From: Aspidapion aeneum | Lineage: Eukaryota > Arthropoda > Insecta > Coleoptera > Brentidae | DNA length: 64,000 nucleotides | Direction of reading: 5' to 3' | NCBI GenBank assembly: GCA_963576565.1 | Contig: OY755044.1 | Coordinates: forward strand, 44,210,735-44,274,734 | Shown here: piece after piece, positions 23,474 through 34,975 of the stretch | How the letters are laid out: each line of letters starts with the position of its first letter | Numbering within the stretch: the stretch's first letter is position 1 | Program-made: the position numbers and the translations under genes | Notes under the pieces: generated by a model | The model's database searches: none | What the model saw: only the letters and a program-made list of their open reading frames with translations | What the model was told of the DNA's origin: nothing

Positions 23474-24445
23474 TTAAATAGTAAAAAGGAAACCGAATGA
23501 TTTACAGCCACTTACTTAACTTGATCTATTTATTTATAAATCTTTCTTGTAAGTATACATTGATTTTATGCACAGTTTAGTGCCTTAAGGCTAAGACACT
23601 CTTGATTGGAAATTCAATATGAAATAGATCTGTATCGCTCTTTGGAACACTGATCCTCAACACCGCCAATGCTGCACAAAAGAATTAATATTACCTTATA
23701 GCAAGACAGAACAAATGCGTTTGCTTGTTGTTCGTGCAGTGGCGCACCCAGAAATATGTCTGGGGGGGGGGGGGCGAGACCTCATCTTATCGTATTTTAT
23801 GCTATTTTATCTTTTTATTCATGAAGTATGTGGAAAATATCTAAAAAAACCTTAGGCTTGGGAGGGCCCTGGGTGCCCCCATGGTTTGTGCATTGAAGCA
23901 AACATCACTCAAAACATTTGCATCCTTGATGTTCGTTGTAGATTCTCGAGCATGTCGGACAAAGAAGACCAATAGTTGTGCGTCGCTCGGTTCGGTTTGA
24001 ATCGCAATTAGGAAAAGAATAAAAAAATTGTGGATGCAGATGAATCCGTTTGCTTGTGCATTCCTAATACTTTTTCGTGCCTTTTTTCTGAACGAACGAA
24101 GGTGATGTACTAAAGCGAATATCTACTGGGAATCAGGAACAGGTTGCAGACCAAAAGTAACCATCAGACTTAGATGGTTGCTGGGACAGACACGAAAATA
24201 ATAGCCAAGTTTAGAAAAACATTTCCAATCTAGTAAGAAATTTAAAAATTCGTATTGGAGAACTCGGCTTTACTTTTATCTCAATTCTTTTTACGGAATA
24301 TCATTTTCGCGTACTTCGCTTTTTTTTACATGAAATGTTTTTGTTATGATTTTACTCCTTTTTTAAAGGCTTTGGATAATATTTAAGTTTTAAAGTAGTA
24401 AAATATGCGAAATATTGTTGAAAACTTTTGCAATGCCTTATTTAA
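23474..24445. other. Unassigned DNA with a hAT-type MITE
   Basis: Apart from the MITE at 23737-23883 I recognise nothing. No open frame of note. Confidence 0.45.
23737..23883. mobile_element. Degenerate hAT-type MITE
   Basis: It starts CAGTGGCGCACCCAG, followed by a run of G, and ends CTGGGTGCCCCCATG, an imperfect TIR. GTTCGTG (23730-23736) and GTTTGTG (23884-23890) may be the worn TSD. Its interior (CGTATTTTATGCTATTTTAT) matches, inverted, the element at 46389-46537. Confidence 0.6.
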
Positions 24446-24449
24446 AATG

Positions 24450-24800
24450 TTGAGGTTTTTTATTTTTTTCACACGGTTCCATCATTATTCCTATCAGCCT
24501 TCCAAAGCTCAGCTCTCTAGCGTTTCTGGAAGTGGGCAATGTTACTTTTACATAACTTTACATTTATGGGGGAGGGAAGTAAATTAAAATTTTGGGGTTT
24601 TTAAATTTTTTCCTATAGTTTTATCATAGTTCTTAGCAGTCTGCCAAAGCTCAGCTCTCTAGCGTTTCTGGAAGTGGGCACATAAACTTACATGTATAGG
24701 GGAGGGAAGTAAATTAGGATTTCGGGGTTTTTTGATTTTTTCTAAGGGTTTGGTCATAATTTCTATTAGTCTGCCAAATTTCAGCTTTGTAATATGTCTG
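24450..24800. repeat. Tandem repeat, three diverged copies
   Basis: A CCAAAGCTCAGCTCTCTAGC block recurs at 24502 and 24654 and, more weakly, at 24774, each followed by GTTTCTGGAAGT; a GGGGAGGGAAGTAAATTA block follows the first two. Periods are about 152 and 120 bp. Confidence 0.75.
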
Positions 24801-24899
24801 GAAGTACAGTAGAATTTTGATGATCTATAGATGAGTGAGTGACAATTTCGACGTTTTTTGAAATTTCGTAACTTCTTTACTACCTTATGAGTAGGTAAG

Positions 24900-27800
24900 T
24901 CCATGAAACTTGGAGAGGTTGGTAACTCTACGAAGATCTACGACTGTGCAAAGTTTGAGTTTCGTAGCTCATTCCGAAGTAAATTTTCCGATAGGTCAAA
25001 TTATGGGCTGAAATGTTTCAAGAAAAGATGGTACGGCAGTTGCGCGAACTTGGCTGGGCACTGCCATCCCCTCCGATATCTTTATTGCTTAAGCTTCATT
25101 TTATTTTTAATTTTTGAGACTTTTTTATAATTTATTCTACTTTACACCCTTTCAAGCCACCCATCCTAATAAAAACCTAATGGTCTGATTCACAGGTGCC
25201 AAATAATTTTTGTGACAAATTTGGCTGAAATTAGTTAAACGGTTTTTCAGACAGACCATTACAAAATTTGATAATTAGTCTTTTTTGGTAATTAGTCTTT
25301 TTTGACCTAAATACCTAAATAATTGAGGGCTAAAAAGTTTGGAGGTGTTCGGAGACACTGTGTCGAGCTTTTTGTTTATTTACTTTAACTTAAACTGGTC
25401 TTTACTGAACGGCTTAAAAGCTTCTTAAAAAGGAGTTAATTAGCTGATTATTCTTGCAGTCATTAAGAGGAATTCGGTGTACATTTATTTTCTTATTTTC
25501 ATTACCTAAATTAAATACATACATTAAAAGTATGCCAAAGAGCAATTCGCTTGAGGCTAATACAAATAAATTAAAAATCCAGACAGCACAAAAACGTCAA
25601 TTGAACCTCCACGCACAGAGGTGTAAATGTAAAAATTCCGGGGACAGTAAGGGATAAACTTGTCCTCAGGGATAATTAATAATATATATGTTTTTATACG
25701 TAGAATAGAATTCTGGATGGATAGAATTCTTAATCTTAATCGAAATTGTTCTTGATTGTTTTGGAGTTCGCTTCGGTAGTAGTGTAAAGATAAAAATCCC
25801 TTGTTTTTTTTTTGAATATTCAGGCATATCTGCTCAGTTTTTAGGTGAGTTTAGTTAATTATTTCGTTGCACCAATTTCCATTTATTTAATTTTTAAAGA
25901 AGTAGTTTTAATTAAAATGACAAGATTAAAGGACCCGTAAAAAACGGCCCTTTTCTCCAAAGTGAAAAGGAATCTATTTTCAAGCTAGTAGTTCTGCCTA
26001 TCTTAAAACAATACACTCAGCTGAAGGAAGATGCATATTTGTACGATTTTTACTTTTTAATTAAACGCATTAAACTAAAAAACAAGCACTTTTTGGACAT
26101 TCTGTACGAATATATCAGCTGACCAAAAATATTTGCTGAAAAAATCCTCTCGTTTACCCTTTTAAGTGTACAAAACTTTAAATAAATGAAAATTTCTGGA
26201 AAGCCTGTACCTCGAAAATGGCTTGATAGAAGTGGTTAGCTCTAGATCACATCTCAATTCCAGCTAATTTAACTGAGACATTTTTTCTTATGTTATTGGT
26301 GCCCCATCCTTTAAAACTGTGCTACTTATGTATTAAGTATAAACGTTGTTTGATGGCCATCAAACAACGGTAGGTATCAAGGTAAAAATCTAAATAGTCT
26401 TTACGATCACTGTAATTTTTCCTAAAATCATTATAAATAACAATAATTTCTTTATATTTAAAAAAAAAGTTGAATGTCCCCGTAAATCTTACATTTACAC
26501 CTCCGTGTCACGTCTGAATATTTGGGACGTCCATTGTACGTCCATAGCTGTACATTGGACATATAATGGACATCCAGAGGACGATACAAATTGCACACTT
26601 ATGTACTTTTAATGGACATTCTTTGGCATTTTTATGGACGTCTATTCAAAGAATCGAAAAGTGAAGCACGAATTTTTAAGTGCGCATGCGTGTTTTTTGT
26701 CATGTAAACACATAGCTGCTATGTGGATGAAGGCCATATTGACTTTTTGCAGTGTTTTGCGTTTGTCGTGTAAAATAATGTTTTTTTCAGTGAAAAATGG
26801 GAAATAACTCAAAAAGACATGTACGCTTTGTTGAAAAATGTCCGGAAGAAGTAAGTGAGTGCCATTCCATAGGTAACTAATTGTATTTCTTTGTGATTTG
26901 TTAATAAAGTTAAGAGTGGTTTATAGATGCCATTAAACACTGTTCATGGTGGCCACAATGAATCTGCACAATTAGTTTTAGAAAAACTATAATTTTAATC
27001 TACAATTTGTCAAATAATGTGGTGACGTAACGGAGTATGTTCCAAAACCACCAAAACTGACGCATGTGCAGTAACCGAAATTCTGTCTACCCGAAACAGG
27101 AACATTAAGAATTAAATAGGGGTCCTGGCTTCAACCATCGCGTGTGAGAATGCATGGGTATGGTATGCCCCATATTTATGCTTTAACGTATTTGATTTCA
27201 GGACATCAAGTGACATCCAATTGACATATTTAATATTGTAGTTTTATATTGGCATTTGGACGTCTACTGGACATCCATTTTAATTCTACTTTTTTTAGGA
27301 CTCCCAGTGGAGCACCTGTGCTGTCCAGGGTTGCCAGGTATACAGCGTTTTAAGTTGATCCATTGATTTTAGGTTCCGTCTACTAATCTGCCGATCTTGT
27401 TATAAAATCTACTGATTATTAACATAGGTATCTCATGTGAAAATAAAAAATAAAAGATTGAAACAAACTTAGTTTAGTTCTTTTTTAAGGCACAGCAAAC
27501 TGTACAGTATCTTAAAACAATATTTTATTGCGCCAGCTACAGCGTTGAATTTAAAATCACCACCCTTTATATCAGTAGCGGTCTCGGATGGGCATGCCTC
27601 TCCCCTCTCCAAAGAACTAAAAATAAAAGAGGCACATTCTGGTGTTTTACACCTGAGCACAAAATAGTTTTTTACTTTAACCAAAAAGAATATAGCCTAC
27701 TATATACTATATTCTTTGATACGATACGAGTATGTTTGAAAAATCTAAACGGCCCCTCCGTTGAAATTCGGGAAGCGCCCCTGCTATATATGCAGGATTT

Positions 27801-28131
27801 CCTATTAACTCTTATCAAGAGCAAGTTTATATTTATACTAACCTGAAAACCGAAAAATAAATTATATTTTTGTTTGACTTTTACGATAGCGAAAAACAAA
27901 TATTAGCGTTGCCGTATAACCGTCCATAAAATTTATCAAAAATAAATATATCCATATTTCATATTTATTTTATAGTTTCGAATGTTTACTGCTTGGAAAG
28001 CTTGTGATATTCAAAAATTTATATGAAATTTTATATATATTCTTTTCTTCTGCTGATAGGTGTGAGAAACGTTTCCTTAGACAATTAGTCGGAATATATG
28101 AATTAAAATCAATATCGAAAACACCAGATTA
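24900..28131. other. Unassigned DNA, no clear gene
   Basis: No gene recognised. Points of note: a tail motif near 25215-25250 (AAATTTGGCTGAAATTAGTT, then ACGGTTTTTCAGACAG) that resembles the tail of the satellite element; a 26-bp perfect palindrome at 26344-26369; repeated GGACRTCC motifs at 26520-26645 and 27195-27275; a 68-codon open frame without ATG at 25917-26120 that looks protein-like but is unmatched by eye. Confidence 0.45.
26344..26369. repeat. 26-bp perfect palindrome
   Basis: CGTTGTTTGATGG is followed directly by its inverse CCATCAAACAACG. The same inverted words flank the MITE at 5573-5797 (5558-5570 and 5804-5816), so this may be an empty or collapsed copy of one palindromic family. 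Confidence 0.8.
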
Positions 28132-28139
28132 TTCCGTAG

Positions 28140-29530
28140 CAGGGGTGGATGGGAAAATAAAAAAAATTCTGATGGGCCGGTACCTCATGGGCCGATGCCT
28201 CATGGGCCGATTTGTCAAGGGCTCCGCTGCGTCATGGGCCGGTACCTCATGGGCCGGGTTCGGTGCCTTATGGTCTGATGTCTTATGGTCCGGTGCCCTA
28301 TGGTCCGGTGCCTTATGGTCCGGTGCCTTATGTTCCGGTGCCTTATGGGCCTATGCCTTATGAGCCGGTACCGGTCACAGGGCAAAATAATATGCTTTGA
28401 ACTACTTTTTTTTAAATTAAAATAAATTAGCAACCAACGATAAGTGTTACGTATAACCAAAGAGATAATTCTCTGGGATTTGAGTATATGTGACTACATA
28501 ACTAATTTCGTATAATCGTAATGGTGTTAATATTTCTTAAAAATATTTTCCAGTGGTGTGCTAAAAAATAGGACAAAGTTGCATAAGTAATTTTAAAGAA
28601 AACTTTTTTTGTTACTGGCTGATGAAAGACTAACTAGAACACGAAGATTTATTTCCCAGTCAAAATAAAAAATACTAAGAAAAATCTATATACAAACAGT
28701 CCTTCTGAGTAGTGGCGGATCAAGGGGGACCTAAGGAACATGAAACCCAGGCGTTAGTATTAAAAGGACGGTGGGCTCTGAGAGAGAGAGAGAGATACAC
28801 GTTATAGAAATAATTCTGATAATCTTCTTGTGCGTAAAAAATACATAAAAATCTTAATGTGCTGGTTATTTATAGGTTGTAATGCATATTAGCAGTGACC
28901 CTTTGGAAGAGTTAAATTTTGGTTTAGTAAGTTTAGCCTAATCCAAAAGAATATATCGTCGCCTTTCCCACGAAGGGACCTGATAAGTTTGTCAGGAGAG
29001 CTAAAAAACAAAAAAGGTGTAGGTATGTTTCTGCAGTTAGAACAAAAGTGATTTTATTAACCAAAGCTGAGTTTGTAATGTAGATATGCCACTTAGTGAG
29101 ACCAAAGAGTTGAATAAGAACAGTTAAACCGCAAAATATTTCAATTTTCGTAATTTTGTTAGTTAGGTTCCTTCCTCAGACTTTTTTAAATTCTGGGTAA
29201 AAACAAGAAATGTATGAACTGCAGATTCTTACAAAATGTTATCTGAAGTTACCTTATTTTAATTTACCTTATTTTTCAAAAATTTTTGGTGCATTGTATC
29301 TTCCTATGGTAATAGATTACAAAGTTCTATTAAAAAAGGAAATAAGAAATAATTTCCTTTTTGCTGCGCTTTTTCCCCGAAATCCTGGATCCGTCTCTGA
29401 TCTTGGCTACAACACCAAGGCTGGTAATGTATATTTAATAGGAATTTAAGCCGTTAAAATAAAAAATTATTTTCCTTTATGTGCCGGTCGCCGTTTTTTG
29501 CCGGGTCGGTTTACTTCCCATCCACCCCTG
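28140..29530. mobile_element. hAT-like element carrying a minisatellite
   Basis: The ends are CAGGGGTGGATGGGAA on the left and, as reverse complement, CAGGGGTGGATGGGAA on the right. TTCCGTAG (28132-28139) and TTCCATAG (29531-29538) form an 8-bp TSD with one mismatch. No transposase is recognisable. Inside lie the 15-bp minisatellite and, from about 28693 to 29400, a probable nested hAT MITE (GTGGCGGATCAAGG at the left, CCTGGATCCGTCTCTG at the right) without a clear TSD. Confidence 0.75.
28158..28378. repeat. 15-bp minisatellite (CCTTATGGTCCGGTG type)
   Basis: About a dozen 15-bp units of CCTYATGGKCCGGTR type, with one irregular unit near 28210-28230. As the unit is a multiple of three, every frame stays partly open; one reads repeated VPYGP. 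Because it lies within a non-coding hAT-like element, lacks a true start codon and shifts frame at the irregular unit, I do not call it a gene. It could still be a captured fragment of a proline-rich structural gene. Confidence 0.75.
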
Positions 29531-29596
29531 TTCCATAGTAACAGTCAAACTAATGTAAACCAGATTGTGCTATATGAATAAGATAGTAAGCAGAAG

Positions 29597-30174
29597 TATA
29601 GTTTTTGCAAAGTCACTTGAATAACTCCTAATACGGGGTGTATCGATTTCATGAAATTTTGCTTCATTCTACCCTTCAAAAGTTATCCAAATTCATATAA
29701 AATCTTCCTGGTATAATTTCAACCCTACCGACAGAGAAAAGGCGCGGCTCTTTGCGGTCCGACTACAAAGTATTTGTTTATCGACCGACCGAGCCCAGGT
29801 GGATGCGCGGCAGCTGATTGGCAGATTTTTTTGAGATGTGCTTTTAATTGCTTTCAGGTGTTCTTTTCGGGACCCCTTTAGTCGGCAGTATGCAGAAAAT
29901 AAATCAGTGTCGTTTCTGTAGGTGTAGGAATAGAAAGTTTTATTATCTATTTTTATTTCTTTAGTTTACGCCATAATTAAATGAAATAATTCTCATGAGT
30001 ATATCTACCGCCGGCCATGTCACTTTCTTTATTATCTCTTTTTATTTCTTTAGTTTACGCCATAATTAAATGAAATAATTTTCATGAGTATATCTACCGC
30101 CTATGTCACTTTCTTTAAAGGATATACCGATGGTCGGCTTTTATCTTTGTTCATCTGACTTTGCAAAAACTATA
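29597..30174. mobile_element. TIR element with TATAGTTTTTGCAAAGTCA ends
   Basis: TATAGTTTTTGCAAAGTCA at 29597-29615 is inverted exactly at 30156-30174. TA at the outer edge suggests a Tc1/mariner-type target. The interior is non-coding and holds a tandem duplication of about 87 bp (about 29940-30028 and 30029-30115; shared words TTTAGTTTACGCCATAATTA and GAGTATATCTACCGCC). Confidence 0.7.
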
Positions 30175-30708
30175 CCGATCGAGGGTGTTCACAGGCTCGA
30201 GTGTTTGATTTGACGCCCCGACTAGGCCGGGCCCCCCAGCCCCCCCATATATACGCCACTGACTTCCACGTATTTTCTAGTGTTTCCTGTATTTCCTCTG
30301 GTCTGTCTGTACACCAAAAGGAAATCCGGATATTGCCGTATTTGCGGTGGAAACAAAAACTTTATAAAATTATTTCTGAAAGTTTCATTACGACAATAAG
30401 AAAAAACAGAGTGTTTTAAAAAGTTGCTTAATGTTGCTTGAATAATAGGAAGCATGAATAAACAACTAATTTTGGTTATTTCAATTTATATCAAAAGGTT
30501 CTAATTATTTCTGAATTTTCCATGTTTATTAAAGAATTGCTAAATGTTGCTTAAATAAGAGAAATTATTAGAAATAAAATTTCGGACTTCCATTGTCTTT
30601 ATTTATTTTAAAACACGACGTTTCGGTTAGTAAGTATCTCTAACCGTTATCAAGGGTAAACTAAACAATCTAGTCTTTAGGCTACTACTTATACTACTTG
30701 GTGTGGAG

Positions 30709-31014
30709 TCAGGTGTGACGGCCCGCCCCTTTTTTAATCCTAAGACGCCTGTTTTTCTTAAGGAGTGGTTTCCATATGTTTAGTATGTCCGTGCTTGGTT
30801 GACTGAAAACTTCTTTATTCTGCATTATAAATGCAGCTTCAATGCAAAACTTTAGCTTCTGACCACTGAAGCCTGTGATTATTTGACCATGCATGATCTG
30901 CTAAACCGGATTTTTCAATATCCCCTAATTGGGTACTTTTTAGATGTTCATTTACTCTAACCTGAAGAGGGCGTTTCGTTTCACCTACATATGATTTACC
31001 ACACTCACACGGGA
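30709..31014 (-). pseudogene. Penelope GIY-YIG endonuclease fragment, left arm
   Basis: Coding is on the minus strand from the dimer centre at about 31014. It carries the CECG-SYVGET motif of the GIY-YIG fold and ends in NRRLRIKKG. A deletion of about 31 bp removes the segment before IEAAFIMQN and shifts the frame. The reverse-transcriptase part is missing altogether. Confidence 0.8.
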
Positions 31015-31016
31015 TT

Positions 31017-31360
31017 GGTAAATCATATGTAGGTGAAACGAAACGCCCTCTTCAGGTTAGAGTAAATGAACATCTAAAAAGTACCCAATTAGGGGATATT
31101 GAAAAATCCGGTTTAGCAGATCATGCATGGTCAAATAATCACAGGATTCAGTGGTCAGAAGCTAAAGTTTTACATAAGGAGTCGCATTGGCGAAAACGAA
31201 AGTTTATTGAAGCTGCATTTATAATGCAGAATAAAGAAGTTTTCAGTCAACCAAGCACGGACATACCAAACATATGGAAACCACTCCTTAAGGAAAACAG
31301 GCGTCTTAGGATTAAAAAAGGGGGCGGGCCGTCACACCTGACTGCACACCAAGTAGTATA
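31017..31360 (+). pseudogene. Penelope GIY-YIG endonuclease fragment, right arm
   Basis: Reads from GKSYVGETKRPLQ through EHLKSTQLGDIEKSGLADHA, WRKRKFIEAAFIMQN and KPLLKENRRLRI to a stop in the GC-rich stretch near 31360. This is the C-terminal nuclease domain of Penelope-like elements. It starts abruptly at the dimer centre, lacking the RT domain and the first Cys motif, so it is a truncated copy, though its frame is intact. Confidence 0.85.
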
Positions 31361-32370
31361 AGTAGTAGCCTAAAGACTAGATTGTTTAGTTTACACTTGA
31401 TAACGGTTAGAGATACTTACTAACCGAAACGTCGTGTTTTAAAATAAATAAAGACAATGGAAGTCCGAAATTTTATTTCTACACAATCATTGTCTACGGG
31501 GTTTCAAACAAAGAGAGAAATTATTACTAATTATCTAACAATTCCTCAATGGAAATAAAAAACTTTTAAATTTTTATAAAAGTTTTATGTTTACGGCAAC
31601 AACTACTTTTGGTTGATTCAATGGATACCAACAGTTTCTAATTGTTTCTGTATGCTTCATGTTTACAGCAATAAGAAGGAACAATTCGTCACAGAAAATT
31701 GCTAAATGTTGCTTGAATAACAGGAATTATTAGTAAACATCTAACTATTTTGTTTTCTTTAATGCATAATAAAGCTTATAATTTATTGTTTCTAAAAGTT
31801 TCATGTTGCGGCAGCAAGAAGCAACAAATCAAAGATCAAACATAACGTTGCTTAATGTTGCTAAAATAACAGAAAACATGTTGTATACAACTAATTTTGG
31901 TTAAAGAAAATATAATTATTTTTTCGATGTTTTGGTTGATTCAGTAGAGACAAAAAGATTCTAATTATTTCTTTATGCTTCATATTTACGACAGTAAGAG
32001 GAAAAAAATTGCTTCAATGGACACAAAAAGTTTATAATTCTTTGTGGAATTTTATGTTTAGAGCAACAATAAGACAAAAATTGTGTAACATAACGATGCT
32101 TAATGTTGCTGAAATAACAGAAAACATGTTGTATACAACGAATTTTGGTCAGAGTTATTTTTTCGATGTCTTAATTCAATGGAAACAAAATTTTCCAATT
32201 GTTTCTCTTCTCTCTCTCATGTTTACGGCAATAAGAGAAAAAAATTCGTAACAAAAAATTGCTAAATGTTACTTGATAAAAGAAATTGTTAGTAAACATC
32301 TAACAATTTTGTTTGCTTCAATGAAAACCTAAAGTTTATAATTTGTTTGTGGAAGTTTTATGTTTACTTA

Positions 32371-32534
32371 GGGAACGTCCTTAAATTACGTAACGAAAAA
32401 TTCCGGATTTTTGACCCCCCCCCCTTCCCCGCCTCATAACGCATTTTCAAGAAAAAACACATTAAAAAAACATTGAGTTTAACGAAAGACCAAACCACCC
32501 CCCTCCCTCCCTAGAGCGTTACGTAATTTAAGGA
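32371..32534. mobile_element. MITE with CTTAAATTACGTAACG ends, copy 1
   Basis: TCCTTAAATTACGTAACG at the left (32379-32396) is inverted at the right as CGTTACGTAATTTAAGGA (32517-32534). The interior has an A-rich centre between C-rich blocks. It interrupts the tandem array. A second copy is at 34072-34236, a fragment at 18258-18310. No TSD could be fixed, so the superfamily is open. Confidence 0.8.
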
Positions 32535-33029
32535 TAAGAGGTTGTTTCATGTTGCTATAATAACATAAAACATGTTGTATACAACTAATTTTGGTTGATT
32601 CAATGGACCCAAAATGTTTCTAATTGTTTCTGTATGCTTTATGTTGACGGCATTAAGAAGAAACAATTCGTAACACAAAATTGCTAAATGTTGCTTGAGT
32701 AACAGGAAAGCAACAAATCGTATAACATAACGTTGCTTAGTGGTGCTGAAATAACAGAAATATAATTATTTTTTTGATGTTTTGGTTGATCCAATGAATA
32801 CAAAAAGTTTCTAATTGTTTATCTATGCTTCATGTTAACGGCAATAAGAAGAAGAAATTCACAGCAAAGAGTTGCTAAATATTGCTTGCATAAGAGGAAT
32901 TATTTTTTTATTTTGTTTGCTTCAAAGGAAACAAAAAGTTTATAATAGTTTTTTGTGGAACTTTTATGTGTACAGCAACAAGAAGAAACAAATCGCAATA
33001 AATAGCTGTTCCTTCAGTAGAAACGTAGC

Positions 33030-34070
33030 TTTAGGTTTATGGTCAACTGAGGCAAAACTTAAAGGAGTTTCTTTGGAGAAAGAACAAATTTATTAATATT
33101 GCAAACTTTTAAAAAATGAAAAATCTCTGCGTCCTCGTCGCAGCAGCTCTAGTTACAGCAACGAAAAATGGTATCTCAATGGATGAAAAAACTAATTTCA
33201 CAATTTTGAATCGTTACTTAGAGTTAGAAAGAGAATCTCTAATATTTTCCCTCACTTTACACGCAACACGCTCAAAAGTTGTGTTTATAACTGTTTTTCT
33301 TTAGAACACAACTACTGCATTATTTTCTTTAAGTTTAAAAATTGTTTTTAAATCTTTTATATTATAACAATTTTTAACAATTTTATTGCTCTCATCTAAT
33401 CCCCCTAATGTTGTTTTTTTGGAGAACTCAATCTCTTTTAAAGTCAGATTCTCAAAGTTACTTACCCCTTTTTAAAAACATGGCTGAATTATGCGCATAT
33501 AAAGTATCTTGAAGAGCTTACCTAAAAATAAAAAGAAAAACACGTTATTAATAAAATAATGCGACAAAAAAGATGGATGATCTGAATATTTTTCTAAGAC
33601 AAGGAATTTATTATATAAGAAGAATAATTTGGATAAAAATTTATCCTTCCCACGTGTAAAGATTTTTATAATAACTGGTATGAATTGCGTGAAAATTTCA
33701 GATTCTTTTGGTTGTTTTGGAATATTTTAAAGGATTGTTGAACTCACATGCTCTTGTATGGATATTTTAAACTTTGAAAGTGTTGTTAAAACATATTTTT
33801 GGTCTAATTTGTTTTCGAATAGCATCACGTTTTTAAAATGAAAAAATGGCGCAATATCTTTTACAATGCTGTACCGGTAATAATAATCTTGGTTTACAAC
33901 AAGCAATTTAAAATTTTGCAAGGTATCTATATAGACGGGATAAAAAAAATAACAAAACCAAGGGATAAAATCCTAGTGTTTGGCCCTAAATTTAAAATAA
34001 GGAAATAATGTTAACTTTTAAAAAGACACCCCTGACAAAATTGATTATAAAGCCCTGTTAAAAGACAAAT
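33030..34070. other. Unassigned DNA
   Basis: No gene recognised. A 62-codon open frame at 33116-33304 begins with a hydrophobic stretch (MKNLCVLVAAALVTA), but there is no further support for a secreted peptide. Confidence 0.4.
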
Positions 34071-34071
34071 A

Positions 34072-34236
34072 AGGGAACGTTCTTAAATTACGTTACGCAA
34101 AAATTCGGGATTTTTAAACCCCCTCCCCACCTCGTAACGCATTTTCAAGAAAATATACATTAAAAAAACAAACAACAGCGTAACGCAAGGCCAAACCCCT
34201 CCTCCCCCCCTTAAGCGTTACGTAATTTAAGGATAG
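34072..34236. mobile_element. MITE with CTTAAATTACGTAACG ends, copy 2
   Basis: Left GTTCTTAAATTACGTTACGC and right GCGTTACGTAATTTAAGGAT are inverted. The length and C-rich blocks match the copy at 32371-32534 (shared CATTTTCAAGAAAA and ACATTAAAAAAACA). Confidence 0.8.
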
Positions 34237-34613
34237 GCCCAAACGAATAAAATTGAAGCAGCCAAAACAAAATGAAAATAAAAATATGAACCTCATGGAC
34301 ATGGAATGTAAAACGTATTTAAAAAAAAGATGGAAAACGAGAGAAGCAGGGATGTGTTAAGTTAAAAAGAAATGAATTGAAACCAAATCCAATAAGGAAT
34401 TATGGCAGGTAACAGATAAATGGAGCTGAAGAGAGGTGACAGATAAGGATTCCAGAATAAGAAGAGTAAACGTGGAGACCAATAAAGACTGGAAATTAGA
34501 AAGCTGCGAGAAACGTTTTGAGCGTTAAATGGAAATTCCAGAAAACGGATTGAATGATCAAAAAACGGCAATGCTGAAATCCTAAACCTTTATATTTTTT
34601 TAAGTAAACAATA

Positions 34614-34971
34614 GGGACATTTTGGTTCGCGTATTTTACACTTTGTTACCGTTATTGTTATTACTGAGTCTGCGCATTAGCAGCTTCTCGCTCTTTTTTT
34701 GTTATTTACGGTTAAGGCGCCCGGTACTTACGGTGGCCGTCCTTTAATGTTACCGTTATTTTTTAAGGTTAGTTTTGTAATGTTTTTTTTAATGCAGTCG
34801 AATGTTTTACTAAAATTTGTTAGTTCGGTTTGTAAAAAGCCATAAATCAAATCAAAATGTTGAAGGAGTGTATAACTACTAAATTAACATTTGTGTTATG
34901 CTTATCTTTAGTGTTCCAAAATCTATACAGCTGTCAAATTTTCTGTTATTTTAACTGACCCAAAATGTCCC
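34614..34971. mobile_element. TA-flanked element with GGGACATTTTGG ends
   Basis: GGGACATTTTGGTTC at the left and, inverted, GGGACATTTTGGGTC at the right, with TA at both borders (34612-34613, 34972-34973). The core of about 360 bp is non-coding. Ends and TA suggest a Tc1/mariner-type MITE. Confidence 0.7.
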
Positions 34972-34975
34972 TAAT

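Larger units (their letters stand above)
30571..31513. mobile_element. Penelope-like element, head-to-head dimer of 3' halves
   Basis: Two copies of one element's 3' half meet at about 31015 with their 5'-truncated sides and point outwards: left arm on the minus strand (30571-31014), right arm on the plus strand (31016-31513). Each holds the end of the ORF with the GIY-YIG nuclease region (minus strand: CECGKSYVGETKRP; conserved GLADHAW and IEAAFIMQN) and a 3' tail ending GTCCGAAATTTTATTTCT. The left arm lacks about 31 bp found in the right. AGAGAAATTATTA flanks the pair at 30558-30570 and 31514-31526, so the dimer integrated as one unit. GIY-YIG plus the related RT fragment at 40.4-40.8 kb identify the class. 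Confidence 0.9.
30420..33020. repeat. Degenerate tandem array with two alternating half-units
   Basis: Type A words (AATTGCTAAATGTTGCTTGA then TAACAGGAATTATTAG) occur near 30534, 31700, 32259, 32681 and 32872. Type B words (GTTGCTTAATGTTGCTGAAA then TAACAGAAAACATG) occur near 30424, 31853, 32095, 32545 and 32735. Between them are shared stretches such as TGGTTGATTCAATGGA, TTCTAATTGTTTCTGTATGC and TTTACGGCAATAAGAAG. Half-units are roughly 130-160 bp. The array is broken by a Penelope dimer and by a MITE. No coding function is evident. Confidence 0.7.

Noticed and set aside
28004..28460. Proline/tyrosine and Gly-Arg repeat open frames on both strands
   Set aside because: Produced by a 15-bp minisatellite, open in several frames; no true ATG start, a frame change at an irregular unit, and location inside a non-coding hAT-like element.
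28693..29405. Nested hAT MITE inside the 28.1-29.5 kb element
   Set aside because: The ends pair only loosely and no 8-bp TSD matched, so it is mentioned but not listed as its own feature.
33116..33304. Possible small secreted peptide (MKNLCVLVAAALVTA)
   Set aside because: Only a hydrophobic start supports it; 62 codons, no cleavage-site context, cysteine pattern or splice evidence.
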